Positions 37,504-47,569 of a stretch of 64,000 nucleotides of DNA are shown in pieces. A program made the translations under genes and the position numbers. Position 1 is the first letter of the stretch. Each line of letters starts with the position of its first letter. Where the stretch lies: the NCBI RefSeq assembly GCF_050847355.1, contig NZ_CP193761.1, positions 30,289 through 94,288 on the forward strand, read 5' to 3'. The DNA comes from Limimaricola sp027213785. Its GTDB lineage: Bacteria; Pseudomonadota; Alphaproteobacteria; Rhodobacterales; Rhodobacteraceae. A model generated the notes under the pieces. The model saw only the letters and a program-made list of their open reading frames with translations. It was not told where the DNA came from and searched no databases.

Positions 37504-37605
37504 CCGACGCACGCGCCGCCGCAGCACAACAGCGCCATCGGCGTCCATCCCGGCAATGCTGCAGAGCGTCTTGCCCAGATCAATTCCAAGAGTAACGATC
37601 GTCAT
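37504..37605 (-). pseudogene. IS110-family transposase, N-terminal fragment
   Basis: 34 residues, MTIVTLGIDLGKTLCSIAGM and onward to RRRVRR, the typical beginning of an IS110 DEDD domain, with an intact aaggag site upstream of ATG 37605. It then runs directly into the IS256 fragment. The remaining 90 percent of the gene has been lost, probably when the two elements recombined or one inserted in the other. Confidence 0.85.
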
Positions 37606-37708
37606 GGTCCGCTCCTTTCCCTCAAACATGCACCAGCATCTTAGCCGATGCGCTCCGAGAGGGGCGGGCCATCCCATAAAGCATGCCCGGGGATGGGGGA
37701 GACGAGGC

Positions 37709-38689
37709 ATGAGATATCCCGCTTCCGAGAAGCTCGAGATCATCCGGCAGGTGGAACGCTCGCACCTGCCGGCGAAGCGGACCCTCGACATGCTCGGCGT
37801 GCCGCGCACGAGCTTCTACCGCTGGTATGATCGCTATCTGTCGCTGGGCCCCGCCGGGCTCGAAGACCGGCCCTCGCGACCGAGCCGGGTCTGGAACCGA
37901 ATTCCCGACAAGGTGCGCGAGCAGATCGTCGATCTGGCCCTCGAGCAGCCCGATCTGTCGCCCCGGGAGCTCGCCGCCCGCTTCACCGACACCCGGCGCT
38001 ACTTCGTGTCAGAAGCCAGCGTCTACGGGGTTCTGAAGGCCCACGACCTGATCACCAGCCCGGCCTTCGTGGTGATCAAGGCGGCGAACGAGTTCCACGA
38101 GAAGACAACCCGGCCCAACCAGCTCTGGCAGACCGACTTCACCTATCTGAAGGTCGTCGGCTAGGGCTGGTTCTACCTCTCGACCATCCTCGACGACTAC
38201 AGCCGCTACGTCGCCGCCTGGCGGCTCTGCACGACGATGAAGGCGGCGGATGTGACCGCGACGCTGGAAGATGCCCTGGCCGCCTCGGGCTGCGACCGGG
38301 CCACCGTCGCCCACCGGCCCCGGCTGCTCAGCGACAATGGCAGCAGCTACATCTCCGGGGAGCTGGCCGGGTGGCTCGGTGACAAGGGCATGGACCATGT
38401 GCGCGGCGCCCCGAACCACCCCCAGACCCAGGGCAAGATCGAGCGCTGGCACCAGACCCTGAAGAACCGCATCCTGCTCGAGAACTACTACCTGCCCGGA
38501 GCGCTCGAGGAGGCCGTGGCGGCCTTCATCGACCACTACAACCATCACCGCTACCACCAGAGCCTCGGCAATCTCGCACCTGCCGACGTCTATCTCGGCA
38601 GGGCCGAAACCATCCTCAATCAGCGAAAGGAAATCAAAGGCAGGACGATCGAAAAGCGCCACTCGCTGCATCGCCAGACGGCGGCATGA
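37709..38689 (+). pseudogene. IS3-family transposase with in-frame amber stop
   Basis: A single-frame IS3-type transposase (MRYPASEKLEIIRQVERSHL, then FYRWYDRY, rve core with WQTDFTYLKVVG and SDNGSSYISGELAGW and PQTQGKIERWHQ). A TAG at 38162-38164 stands where homologues have Trp (VGWGWFYLS-like); one G-to-A change explains it. The frame is otherwise open from 37709 to 38689. Non-functional unless the stop is suppressed. Confidence 0.88.
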
Positions 38690-38894
38690 ACCGAAACCCG
38701 AACGAGCCAGACCCTCCGGTCAACATCAGGCCATCGTGTCCCAAATCATCTCACGACGGACGAAGAACAGGGTTGTATGGATGTAACATATCTTATATCG
38801 AAGCCCTGATTGGTTCGCTCCAATCACCACACAAACGACTAATTTTACAGACTTTTTCAAGAGAGTGGTGAGGGGCTATAGGATTTCGTAAGCG

Positions 38895-39345
38895 GTGTCT
38901 CGAAACCTCGCGAATTTCGGAGCCGTGATGAAGCCTCGCACTAAAGAGCAGGACCAGCCTTTGCGGCTCCACCTGACCGACTTGATCAATCTTCAGAATG
39001 AGCAAGCAACGTTCGCAGAGCTGATCCATGCAGAATTCTTCAAGCGTAAATGGGCCGGGTCCTTTATATCTTCAGTCGGGCATCCAGCGACACTGTACTG
39101 GGCTTATCTTCTTACCTCCAGCACGTCTACCGGCTTTCAGACGAAGCCATGATTAAAGATTGGTCGAGAACCCGTATTATCAGAAATTCTGCAGCAGGAC
39201 GTTCTTCTAGTACGGTCTGCCGATTAACCCTCCTCGCCTACCGCTCCCGCAAGCGCAGAGGGAGTGAATGCGTGAAACAGCTGTTAATGAAGATCAGTGA
39301 AGCAGATCACGCTTCAGGCACGGTAGCGTATAAAAGCTTGGGCGA
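38895..39345 (+). pseudogene. IS5-family transposase, N-terminal remnant with frameshifts
   Basis: The first frame gives LRLHLTDLINLQNEQATFAEL and EFFKRKWAG, the N-terminal part of IS5-type transposases. Shifting frames give GLSSYLQHVYRLSDEAMIKDW, then VENPYYQKFC from the +1 frame near 39164, then SRKRRGSECVKQLLMKISEADHASGTV. At least two frameshifts, and the catalytic half is absent. A decayed element at the left border of the polysaccharide locus. Confidence 0.8.
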
Positions 39346-39818
39346 GTGTCTATCGACACGAATGCTCCACCGACCCAAGGTTTCCTGAGACACCGCCGAA
39401 GAATAATTTTGGGTTCTGACGAAGTGAAAAATGAAGGAGGATTGGACGGTAAGCGCCTCGGGCGCGGAGAAATCGAATCTCGCAACGACCGAAGCGCCGG
39501 GCCACAATCTTCGCCAACCACTGCACCTTCGAGCCTTTTTAAACTCATACGTTCGGCACAGCCATGGCCTCGAGGCAATTAAAGAGCCGATCAGTCATCT
39601 ACTATAAAGCGCACGAGAAGCTCCATGGATAACTCAGAAATATCGAAAGAATCTTAACGGAGATCCGCGTAAAGAACCAGGCTGGCGGCATGACGATGAT
39701 ACGATAACTGCATTAATTGCCCTATCGCCCAAATTGCGATAACAGCTCCCCAAGCGGCCAACTCAGACTTAGAGAAAACATTCGCACAGACTATCTCCGG
39801 GGGTAAAGAGAAGTAAAT
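39346..39818. other. Spacer before the polysaccharide locus
   Basis: About 470 bp without a convincing gene. GC content drops sharply around here and stays low to about 47.7 kb. The promoter of the polysaccharide locus probably lies in the AT-rich stretch 39640-39800; the first gene follows an aaagagaag ribosome site. Confidence 0.45.
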
Positions 39819-40862
39819 ATGAGAGTTCTTTTTCTAGTGTGGAGCTCGTATCCACAAGACAAGATATACGCCGACCCTTCAGTGTTCTACCGCTGCTTCC
39901 ACCCGGCAGAAGCTCTGCGACGTCGAGGTATTACAACTACTGTAATACACTACCAAAACGCGAAACTAGAAAACCTTACAGAGTACGACTATACAATATT
40001 CTTTCGGCCGCAATTCTCAGACTCTTTTTTAAAACTATATGACGCGGCCGACAAGCTAAATTTGCCCTGCATAGCTTCTTACGACGATCTATTCTTCGAC
40101 ATTGAAATGTTACGGCAATCGAACTTCCGCGGACTAAATGCCCCCCAACACAAGATCCTCGCATCAAGGCCATACAATTACGCTCAGGCGATGTACTTCT
40201 TCGATACATTTATATCGTCAACCGACGTACTATCGGAAAGAATTGAGAAAGCTCTACCGCAGAGCAAAGTACATATTATGTATAACTCAGTATCCGAAGA
40301 AATGTTCTCACTAGCAAAGCTAAGCACGGAAACAATAGATCGTGTTCCTCGACGCATAGGTTATTTCGCCGGAGGCGCAAGCCACGGGCCCGACCTGCTT
40401 GCTATCGCCCCTCAGCTAGCACGAGCTCTAAAAGATAGTAATGCCGAGTTTTTTTGCGTAGAGACCATAAATGTGCCCAAAGTATTACGAGAAACAGGGC
40501 GAGTAGTTACGACTCCGCGAATGAGCTACGCGGAAATGATAATGGCCTATGCCACATGCTCAACAACTATTGCGCCCCTCCACGTCAACCCATTCACAGA
40601 ATCGAAATCGGGGATAAAATACCTAGAAGCCGCGCTGGTAGGCGCAAGTACTGCCGCAACTCCCATCCCTGACATCATGCGAATCGCCGATAAACGACTA
40701 ATTCCAGTCGAAAACTGGGATGAATGGCACAAGGCAATAATACAAGCCGTAAATCTTCCTACATCAAAAGAGATAACTGAGCAGCAGCAATCCCGAATAA
40801 GAGAAAGCTACTCGAGTACAGTTGAAGCGGACAAACTGACGTCCTTTCTAAGCCGAATTTAA
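39819..40862 (+). CDS. GT-B fold glycosyltransferase (GT4-like)
   Basis: 347 residues. An N-terminal Rossmann-like half (MRVLFLVWSSYP; SYDDLFFD) is followed by a C-terminal half with RRIGYFAGGASHGPDLLAIAP, FFCVETINVP and, near the end, the GT4-type donor-site segment TESKSGIKYLEAALVGASTAATPIPD. It would transfer an activated sugar in assembly of the surface polysaccharide; donor and acceptor are unknown. The first gene of the low-GC part, with codon use unlike the GC-rich genes around it. Confidence 0.8.
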   Translation: MRVLFLVWSSYPQDKIYADPSVFYRCFHPAEALRRRGITTTVIHYQNAKLENLTEYDYTIFFRPQFSDSFLKLYDAADKLNLPCIASYDDLFFDIEMLRQSNFRGLNAPQHKILASRPYNYAQAMYFFDTFISSTDVLSERIEKALPQSKVHIMYNSVSEEMFSLAKLSTETIDRVPRRIGYFAGGASHGPDLLAIAPQLARALKDSNAEFFCVETINVPKVLRETGRVVTTPRMSYAEMIMAYATCSTTIAPLHVNPFTESKSGIKYLEAALVGASTAATPIPDIMRIADKRLIPVENWDEWHKAIIQAVNLPTSKEITEQQQSRIRESYSSTVEADKLTSFLSRI

Positions 40863-40886
40863 ACAAAGATCGCACATGAGGCGAGA

Positions 40887-42239
40887 ATGAAAATTCTATT
40901 CTACGTAGAGCCGCATGGAATACGAGATTCCTTCACGGCTCACAAAATGCCCTACAACAGATTCCGTGATATAGCGAGGGAGATAAACTTCTCCGGCAAG
41001 CCGCAATTCGATGAAGTCGAAGCTAGGGTATTCTCAAACCACTTTGTATCAACTGCGGACTTTGATGCGAACTACAGCGATTGGCCGTTTATACTACAGC
41101 CAACCACTGATGAACAAACCATGATAGAGTCGCAAGCTCGTCTTTGGATGGGGGAGGGTCTAAATGACTGGATCTCCCTAATGACCGACCCAGAGGCGAC
41201 CATAACTAAATCGTACGTCTCGCTACTGGAGAGGATAAAAAGAGAGGAGTACAATTACGACGTGATCGTTTGCTGGGGAGAGAGCATGCCCGCTCGCGAA
41301 GCTGCCCGAAAGCTTGGCGCGAAGATCGTATTTTTTGAACTAGCCAGTATGCGAGCACCATTTCTCAACTCGGTACTTATCGATCCAGTGGGCGTCAATG
41401 GCATGGCTAGCGTTGCGCATATGGATATATCACATATAAAAAGCATACTTAGCCCATTACCGCTACGGCTTCTACCGCTGCTGCAAAATGAGGAATTTGC
41501 AAGAGGAGTTCAAAATACCGTTCTACCTAACGCTCTATTTCATCCACTGAGCCAAAACGTTCGTGCGTTTCTAGATCGCCCTGGGAGGAAAGCATTTGTA
41601 CCGTTGCAGCTTGCTGACGATGCAAACCAACTTCTATACTCGAAATACAGGACGGTTGAAGAGTTTGCGAGTGCCGCCATTGAACCCCTCCTTCGCGCCG
41701 GGTTCGGAGTAATAATAAAACCACACCCTCATGCAAAAATGCGAGGGGGGTTTGTGATGCGTGAGCAGAAGAAGATCCTTCAGAAGTATATGAAGTATTC
41801 AGAGGTATTGGTCCTTTCAGAAGATGATGGGCAAGAAGAGTATCTGCCGATGCTGAAGGCTGTTGACTTGGTAGTTACCAACAATAGCAGTGCTGGATTT
41901 GAGGCGCTTATGCTAGAAACTCCAGTCGTCGTAATGGGCCAGGCGTGCTACGCACCGCAGTCCGGGCTGCCAACTATTTCCGAAGCAATAAGATGCTTTG
42001 TAGACCAAGAACTCGATCAGGCATTCCTCGAAAACCGTAGGTATATTGCAAGCTATATGCTAGCATGTGCCTTTCCGCTAGCGCGCAGGCTGGGAGAGGA
42101 ACTCGTCAAGCGACTCCAGCTCTGGAACCAATTTAGCGACCCGTCCGGCCTGGAATGGCTCGACTCAATGATGGAAACTTGCGCTTGGGATACCTGGCAC
42201 AATAAGGACTTCCTGCGCAAATCTACGGCAATTGCATAA
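40887..42239 (+). CDS. KpsC/KpsS-like capsule polysaccharide protein
   Basis: 450 residues. The C-terminal half carries the Capsule_synth pattern of KpsC/KpsS: AGFGVIIKPHPHAKM, VLVLSEDDGQEEYLPMLK, DLVVTNNSSAGFEALMLETP and VVVMGQACYAPQSGLPT. In groups 2 and 3 capsules such proteins add the beta-Kdo linker to lysophosphatidylglycerol. The nearby kdsD-kdsB-kdsA genes for CMP-Kdo fit this role. The N-terminal half (1-200) has no match I recognise. Its stop overlaps the next start by one base. Confidence 0.78.
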   Translation: MKILFYVEPHGIRDSFTAHKMPYNRFRDIAREINFSGKPQFDEVEARVFSNHFVSTADFDANYSDWPFILQPTTDEQTMIESQARLWMGEGLNDWISLMTDPEATITKSYVSLLERIKREEYNYDVIVCWGESMPAREAARKLGAKIVFFELASMRAPFLNSVLIDPVGVNGMASVAHMDISHIKSILSPLPLRLLPLLQNEEFARGVQNTVLPNALFHPLSQNVRAFLDRPGRKAFVPLQLADDANQLLYSKYRTVEEFASAAIEPLLRAGFGVIIKPHPHAKMRGGFVMREQKKILQKYMKYSEVLVLSEDDGQEEYLPMLKAVDLVVTNNSSAGFEALMLETPVVVMGQACYAPQSGLPTISEAIRCFVDQELDQAFLENRRYIASYMLACAFPLARRLGEELVKRLQLWNQFSDPSGLEWLDSMMETCAWDTWHNKDFLRKSTAIA

Positions 42240-43144
42240 TGATTGACCTCAGATCACTAGCAGCTTTTGAAGCTGCCGCAGCTAAAAACTCCCCAATTGA
42301 TTTTGACACAAAGAATATATCCATTCCTGGGTCAGAACACTTCCTTCCTATTGCCGCAAACAACGGCCTGCGGTTTCATGTTGATTCGTGTAGATACATC
42401 GGCGGCAAATTTAGCTGCAGCGGCTGGGCTCTTTCTCCCTTAACGGGAGAACCATTAAAGCGTATTTTTGCCCTGTTGGACAACAGGATAATCGGAATGG
42501 CGGCGCCAAAACTGCGGGTTGACGTGCGGCAAAGCCTCCAAGCAGTGTATGATAATCTCGGCTATACAATTAATAACCAGGTCAATCGAACCATTTTCAA
42601 TGGCGAAATAGTGAAGCTACTGGCCATTACGAATCACGGCGCAACAGCAATCGATGCAGAATGTCGATCCGAGAACAAGACGAATATTGTATACCCATCA
42701 AGAATTGAGTTTGATGAATATCGCATCATACTTTCAAATGCCAAACGCGAAACACACACTCGCTTTAAGGTAGACAATAATATTAGGCACCATGTGGATG
42801 AGATAAGTATCAGTAGTAGCGATGTTTCTGTATCCGGCTGGGCTGTGTTGCCGTCAAACACGAAGGCTAACTTAAACGTTTCTCTCGTTTATGAGGACAA
42901 TGTATTTAGCCCTCCGGAGTTATTTTTGCATCCCCGCCGAGATGTAGCCTCCAAGATTGGCATGCCTCCGGTTGGGATAAATGCTGGCTTCATTTTGCGA
43001 TTCAGCTCGGGTGATATTAAAAACCTAGACCCTACAAAACTAAAATTACTGATTGCTTCTGACGATGAAATCAATGCTGTCGCAAACATTGTAGATATTG
43101 TGCCTTCAATCAGCACTGCCCGCCACCTTTACTCCCCACTCTAA
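42239..43144 (+). CDS. Protein with two GWA-type glycosyltransferase accessory domains
   Basis: 301 residues without a catalytic domain. It contains two copies of a beta-sandwich-like module often attached to glycosyltransferases: FSCSGWALSPLTGEPLK with DNRIIG and RVDVRQSL (about 55-110), and VSVSGWAVLPSNTKA with PRRDVASK and AGFILRF (about 195-265). The same module is part of the RgpF-GT2 protein at 54029. A stand-alone protein made of two such modules is unusual; it may hold the sugar chain or partner enzymes. TAATG overlap with the upstream gene. Confidence 0.65.
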   Translation: MIDLRSLAAFEAAAAKNSPIDFDTKNISIPGSEHFLPIAANNGLRFHVDSCRYIGGKFSCSGWALSPLTGEPLKRIFALLDNRIIGMAAPKLRVDVRQSLQAVYDNLGYTINNQVNRTIFNGEIVKLLAITNHGATAIDAECRSENKTNIVYPSRIEFDEYRIILSNAKRETHTRFKVDNNIRHHVDEISISSSDVSVSGWAVLPSNTKANLNVSLVYEDNVFSPPELFLHPRRDVASKIGMPPVGINAGFILRFSSGDIKNLDPTKLKLLIASDDEINAVANIVDIVPSISTARHLYSPL

Positions 43145-43212
43145 TGAGGTGCTCCTTATAGATATTGCCCGACGCGACCGTGTGAACTTAAATAGCGAGA
43201 ATGACTCCCGCC

Positions 43213-44421
43213 ATGAGAAAGACCATTATTGCTGGCCCCTCACATATTCAGAGGTGGAAGTCAAACATCGCAAAGGGAGCATTGCCGCACGCTGATGCCG
43301 AGGTCGTGATGGTGGGGTTTGGCGGAGCACCAATGTGGTCTGCTTCCATTAGAAATGAAGTTTGCAGGTCCTTTGAGCCGGGCAACTCAGATATCTACCT
43401 GTTGATAGGAGATTATCGCTTTGGAAATTCCATTTTTGATGACCCCAGCCAGAATGGGAGCGACACATTTGTGGATGGGCATTCGTCAATTAGGAGAGAT
43501 CTAATAAACACAAATAGCGACAGGCTCCTAGCGCTAAAGGTCGAAGAAGCGCTTGACTATTATGTCGCCACCTTCGGGGAGTCCGTAAAATTAATCTACT
43601 GGGATATGGTTGGGCGCCGCGCAATTGACATGCTTCAAGGTCGATATGTTATCGCAGGAGAGTACAATCACCCCTCGTGGGGCAAGTCCTTTCCCGGTAA
43701 ATTTCGAAAGAGTAATGTCGTGGAGATGCGCGACCTCTTTGACTATCCGCTAGGTGAGATTTCTAGGCTATATCTTGATGATAGCCTGCACCCGACCCAC
43801 GTTGGCTACAACTTTCTTTCAAATATTATTTTTAATGGCATGGGGGTATCTAAGGCCTTTGATGTTGCTCGGCAATCGACATTAGACATGTACATGAAGG
43901 AGTTTAGCAGGTTCTCTCTCGGTGGTTCACTTTTAATTTCCGGGAACTCTGTTTGGGTTGATACCCTTAGAAGAGTTCTAGGTATTTCTGGAATTAAGGC
44001 GTTTGAAAGCGCAGGAATTTTCATCAGGCCTACGGGCTTCGCCAATGGAAGACCCATCACCCAGGACTTCAAACCTTACTACTTCGATTATGTTCTTGTC
44101 GTGTCTTTTGAAGAAGACATTGGTAGCTTTTCCAGTAACAATCCTTACTTCAAGAACAATGTGATGTCCTCACCCATCAGTCCGAAGGTGGCGTATATTC
44201 CTTGGGAGCCTAGCATATCCCAGATGTTTGGGAATGGGACTTTCACAAGCCCGCGTGCCGTTTCCTCGCTATCAGCGATGAGCGAGCCTCGTGCGCACTG
44301 GTGTCGAGGCTTGGAAGATTATGAGATGCGGGACCTCATAGAGATTGGCTTGCGAGGCGAACCTAATTGGAACGGCATAAAGGCTGTGGTCGAGGTAGGA
44401 GTATCACAGTTCTCCGCCTGA
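43213..44421 (+). CDS. SGNH-hydrolase-like protein
   Basis: About 402 residues. The N-terminus MRKTIIAGPSHIQRW fits block I of SGNH enzymes, and DDSLHPTHVGYNFLSN (about 194-210) the Asp-His block V. The C-terminal part (220-402) looks like a second Rossmann-like region, GSLLISGNSVWVDTLRRVLG, without known match. It could add or remove acyl groups on the polysaccharide. ATG 43201 in the same frame is also possible. Confidence 0.6.
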   Translation: MRKTIIAGPSHIQRWKSNIAKGALPHADAEVVMVGFGGAPMWSASIRNEVCRSFEPGNSDIYLLIGDYRFGNSIFDDPSQNGSDTFVDGHSSIRRDLINTNSDRLLALKVEEALDYYVATFGESVKLIYWDMVGRRAIDMLQGRYVIAGEYNHPSWGKSFPGKFRKSNVVEMRDLFDYPLGEISRLYLDDSLHPTHVGYNFLSNIIFNGMGVSKAFDVARQSTLDMYMKEFSRFSLGGSLLISGNSVWVDTLRRVLGISGIKAFESAGIFIRPTGFANGRPITQDFKPYYFDYVLVVSFEEDIGSFSSNNPYFKNNVMSSPISPKVAYIPWEPSISQMFGNGTFTSPRAVSSLSAMSEPRAHWCRGLEDYEMRDLIEIGLRGEPNWNGIKAVVEVGVSQFSA

Positions 44422-44941
44422 TGGAGATTCTTCATCACTACTTGATCGATTATCTTCTATCTTTACCCCCTCAAGAACCTCTTCTTTCGTTCAATTGCCG
44501 CCCCCCCCTTAGACTTCATGTTGATTTGAATGGCTCAACTTTTATTGGTTTTCTTTGCCTTCCATACTTCGATTGCTATTCGTGGAGAGAAGGTGACATT
44601 ACGGGGTGTCACTTTTATCTTAGTAGATCGAAGCTCGGACATCGCGGTTGATCGGCCGGGGCCCTTTTTATCGCCTGCTCTAGGTTTCTGGTATCAGCCC
44701 TGTAACCTTGTGAGGCTCTGCCCACTGATTGACGGCTACCGCCAAGATGCGATGAAGCCTGCTACCAATGTGAAGCCCTTCGCAAGTCGTCATGAATACT
44801 GCGCGGCGGCATATCATTTAATCATCTAACTCTATGCCTCGGAGCTAGTTGCCATGCCAAGCATAGGCGTGTAACCAGTTTAAGCCCCCTATAAGTTCGA
44901 ACGGGGCGTGAGCAAATCGTTGATGCCTTGGAGTTGTTGCC
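44422..44941. other. Low-GC spacer
   Basis: 520 bp; two short open frames are present on the plus strand but have no recognisable domain or ribosome site. The kdsD promoter probably lies near its 3' end. Confidence 0.4.
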
Positions 44942-45913
44942 TTGAAGGATCTTAAATGTAGCATCCGGTCGTCTATGGATATCGGGCGGAATGTTCTTAG
45001 AACGGAAGCCGAGGCAATACTCTTCATGGCTGACAATATGCCTGAAGATTTTGAAGATGTTGTTGATATAATATCTAAGTCTGATGGTCGAGTTATCGTA
45101 TCTGGCGTTGGTAAATCCGGTCATATTGGCCGCAAGATCTCAGCTACGCTGTCTTCTACCGGAACACCTTCGTATTTTGTGCATGCTACCGAGGCTAGTC
45201 ACGGCGATCTTGGGATGATCGCTCGAAACGACATGTGTCTCTTGATATCTAATAGTGGGGAAACAGTTGAGTTACGCGATATCGTCGCTCATACCCGTCG
45301 CTTTTCAGTGCCTATGGTGGCAATATCCTCTCGACCTACGAGTACGCTTATGAAGGCCGCAGATTATCGATTGACTCTTCCGGCCTTTCCTGAAGCTTGC
45401 TCTATTGGCATGGCTCCAACTACCTCGACTACTTTGACGTTGGCGCTCGGCGACGCCCTTGCCGTTTCTCTTATGGAGCAGCGTGGTTTCCGGCCCGAGA
45501 ACTTTCGCGTTTTTCACCCAGGTGGGCGGCTTGGGGCCCAAATGGCGACGGTTGGCCAATTGATGCACGGTGGCACTGAGGTGCCACTGGTCGATGTCGG
45601 GACGTCAATGAGCGAGACGCTCTTAGTGATGACATCAAAGGGCTTCGGTATTGCCGGAGTTGTTTGTGATGGGAAGTTGATTGGCGTAGTGTCCGACGGA
45701 GACCTCCGGCGTAATATGACGACGCTGATGGCACAGCAAGCTGGCGAGGTCGCTAACATCAATCCCAGCACAGTCCCGGCCGATACTTTGGCGGCTACGG
45801 CCTTGTCCTTGATGAACGAGCGTAAAATCTCCGCTCTCATGGTGATCGACGCGGAGGCACGCCCCATCGGTGTGCTACATATCCATGACTGCCTGCGCGC
45901 AGGGGTCGCCTGA
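44942..45913 (+). CDS. kdsD: Arabinose-5-phosphate isomerase
   Basis: 323 residues. It converts ribulose-5-phosphate to arabinose-5-phosphate, first step of Kdo synthesis. The SIS domain (about 30-190) shows VIVSGVGKSGHIGRKISATL, EASHGDLGMI and LISNSGETVEL; the C-terminal half holds two CBS domains (215-320). The start is TTG with ggag 9 nt upstream; ATG 44975 is an alternative, giving MDIGRNVLRTEAEA. Capsule-linked paralogues are named kpsF. Followed at 13 bp by kdsB. Confidence 0.93.
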   Translation: MKDLKCSIRSSMDIGRNVLRTEAEAILFMADNMPEDFEDVVDIISKSDGRVIVSGVGKSGHIGRKISATLSSTGTPSYFVHATEASHGDLGMIARNDMCLLISNSGETVELRDIVAHTRRFSVPMVAISSRPTSTLMKAADYRLTLPAFPEACSIGMAPTTSTTLTLALGDALAVSLMEQRGFRPENFRVFHPGGRLGAQMATVGQLMHGGTEVPLVDVGTSMSETLLVMTSKGFGIAGVVCDGKLIGVVSDGDLRRNMTTLMAQQAGEVANINPSTVPADTLAATALSLMNERKISALMVIDAEARPIGVLHIHDCLRAGVA

Positions 45914-45926
45914 GACTGAGGTTTGA

Positions 45927-46718
45927 ATGAAAACTGTTGTTGTGATCCCCGCGCGATATGCGTCAACACGCTATCCTGGTAAGCCGCTGGCCGCACTGAG
46001 CCAGCCAGATGGCTCCCGCAAAAGTCTGATACAGATGAGTTGGGAGGCCGCTTGCCAAGTAGGAGGGGTAGATGCGGTTTATGTAGCCACTGACGACGAA
46101 CGTATCCGCGAAGCCGCTGAGGGGTTCGGGGCGGATGTCCTTATGACACCGGAAAACTGCCGAAACGGTACTGAGCGCTGTGCTGCTGCGTTGAATGTTC
46201 TCAGCGAGAGCCCTGACCTTGTGGTAAATTTTCAAGGCGATGCGCCGCTCACCCCCTCATGGTTCGTTGAAGATCTGATTGCGGTTATGGGTTCAGATGG
46301 CGATGCGCAGGTGGCAACTCCAGTTCTACGCTGCGATGAAACCACGCTTGCTCACTTCCTAGAGGACCGAGCCGCTGGCCGTGTCGGTGGAACAACCGCT
46401 GTGTTCGACCGAAATCAGAGAGCAATGTACTTCTCCAAGGAGGTGTTGCCCTACCTATCGCCCTCCGCCCGGTGCCAGTCTGGGCTCCCCGTCTACCACC
46501 ACGTTGGCGTCTATGCCTACCGGCCTACAGCATTGCGCGCGTATGCTGAATGGCCCGAAGGGGAAATCGAGAGGCTCGAGGGGCTCGAGCAGTTGCGCTT
46601 TCTCGAGAATGGGTGCCCCGTGCGTTGCGTAACTGTCGAAGCCCGTAATCGGGTATTCTGGGAATTGAACAACCCCGAGGATGTGGCCCGGATCGAAACC
46701 GTCTTGAAGGACTCTTAA
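45927..46718 (+). CDS. kdsB: CMP-Kdo synthetase (3-deoxy-manno-octulosonate cytidylyltransferase)
   Basis: 263 residues. It activates Kdo with CTP. The nucleotide-binding signature is at the start, VVVIPARYASTRYPGKPLA, followed by VATDDERI and, in the middle, VVNFQGDAPL with the metal-binding Asp. Full length. The stop overlaps the kdsA start by one base, so the genes are one operon. Confidence 0.95.
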   Translation: MKTVVVIPARYASTRYPGKPLAALSQPDGSRKSLIQMSWEAACQVGGVDAVYVATDDERIREAAEGFGADVLMTPENCRNGTERCAAALNVLSESPDLVVNFQGDAPLTPSWFVEDLIAVMGSDGDAQVATPVLRCDETTLAHFLEDRAAGRVGGTTAVFDRNQRAMYFSKEVLPYLSPSARCQSGLPVYHHVGVYAYRPTALRAYAEWPEGEIERLEGLEQLRFLENGCPVRCVTVEARNRVFWELNNPEDVARIETVLKDS

Positions 46719-47569
46719 TGCACCCCATTAGCACCCGCACTGTCAAAATCGGCGATATCGCCATTGGCGGCAATGCTCCAATTTCGCTAATTGCCGGCCC
46801 CTGCCAGCTCGAAAGTATCGAGCATGCGCGGATGATGGCTGATCGTATTGCTGAAGCCTGCGCGCAAAGCGGCACACGCTTCATTTTTAAAGCTAGCTAC
46901 GACAAAGCGAACCGTTCCTCACTCGCAACCCATCGTGGACTCGGGATGGAAAGGGGTTTGGAGATCTTAGGTCGGATTCGCGAGGAGTTTGGCGTACCCG
47001 TGCTGACGGATGTACATGAGCCTGAGCATTGCGTCCAAGCTGCCGAGGTCTGCGACGTACTGCAGATTCCAGCCTTCTTATGTCGCCAGACCGACCTGCT
47101 GCTCGCAGCAGGTCGAACAGGTCGGGCGGTTAACATTAAGAAAGGCCAGTTCCTCGCGCCCTGGGATATGGGAAACGTGGCAGAAAAGGTTGCGTCGACT
47201 GGCAACAAAAATATCATGCTCTGCGAGCGCGGCACTTCCTTTGGATACAATACGCTCGTTACTGATTTCCGGGGCCTACCGACAATGGCAGATACCGGGT
47301 GGCCGGTAGTATTCGACGCTACCCATTCTGTTCAGCAACCTGGTGGCCAAGGCAACTCCTCTGGCGGCCAACGTGAGTTCGCGCCCGTTCTAGCGCGCGC
47401 CGCATGCGCTGTGGGTGTTTCAGCATTGTTCATTGAAACGCATGAAGATCCTGACAATGCGCCAAGTGATGGGCCTAATATGATCCCAGTCAGCCAGTTT
47501 GGTGCTCTTGTAAACGAGCTGCGTGCTTTCGATGATCTGCGAAAGCAGCCTAATATCGCTTTAAATTGA
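46718..47569 (+). CDS. kdsA: Kdo-8-phosphate synthase
   Basis: 283 residues. It condenses phosphoenolpyruvate with arabinose-5-phosphate. The DAHP-synthase-I barrel shows LIAGPCQLES, FKASYDKANRSS, VLTDVHEP, QIPAFLCRQTDL and CERGTSFGYNTLVTD. Complete. The last of the kds genes; an AT-rich gap of about 230 bp follows, after which GC content rises. Confidence 0.95.
   Translation: MHPISTRTVKIGDIAIGGNAPISLIAGPCQLESIEHARMMADRIAEACAQSGTRFIFKASYDKANRSSLATHRGLGMERGLEILGRIREEFGVPVLTDVHEPEHCVQAAEVCDVLQIPAFLCRQTDLLLAAGRTGRAVNIKKGQFLAPWDMGNVAEKVASTGNKNIMLCERGTSFGYNTLVTDFRGLPTMADTGWPVVFDATHSVQQPGGQGNSSGGQREFAPVLARAACAVGVSALFIETHEDPDNAPSDGPNMIPVSQFGALVNELRAFDDLRKQPNIALN

Noticed and set aside
39346..39582. 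Open frames on both strands after the IS5 remnant
   Set aside because: Neither has a recognisable domain. They may be part of another decayed element but I cannot show it.
44367..44829. Two plus-strand frames in the low-GC spacer before kdsD
   Set aside because: No ribosome site, no domain and the frames overlap each other; they look like chance.
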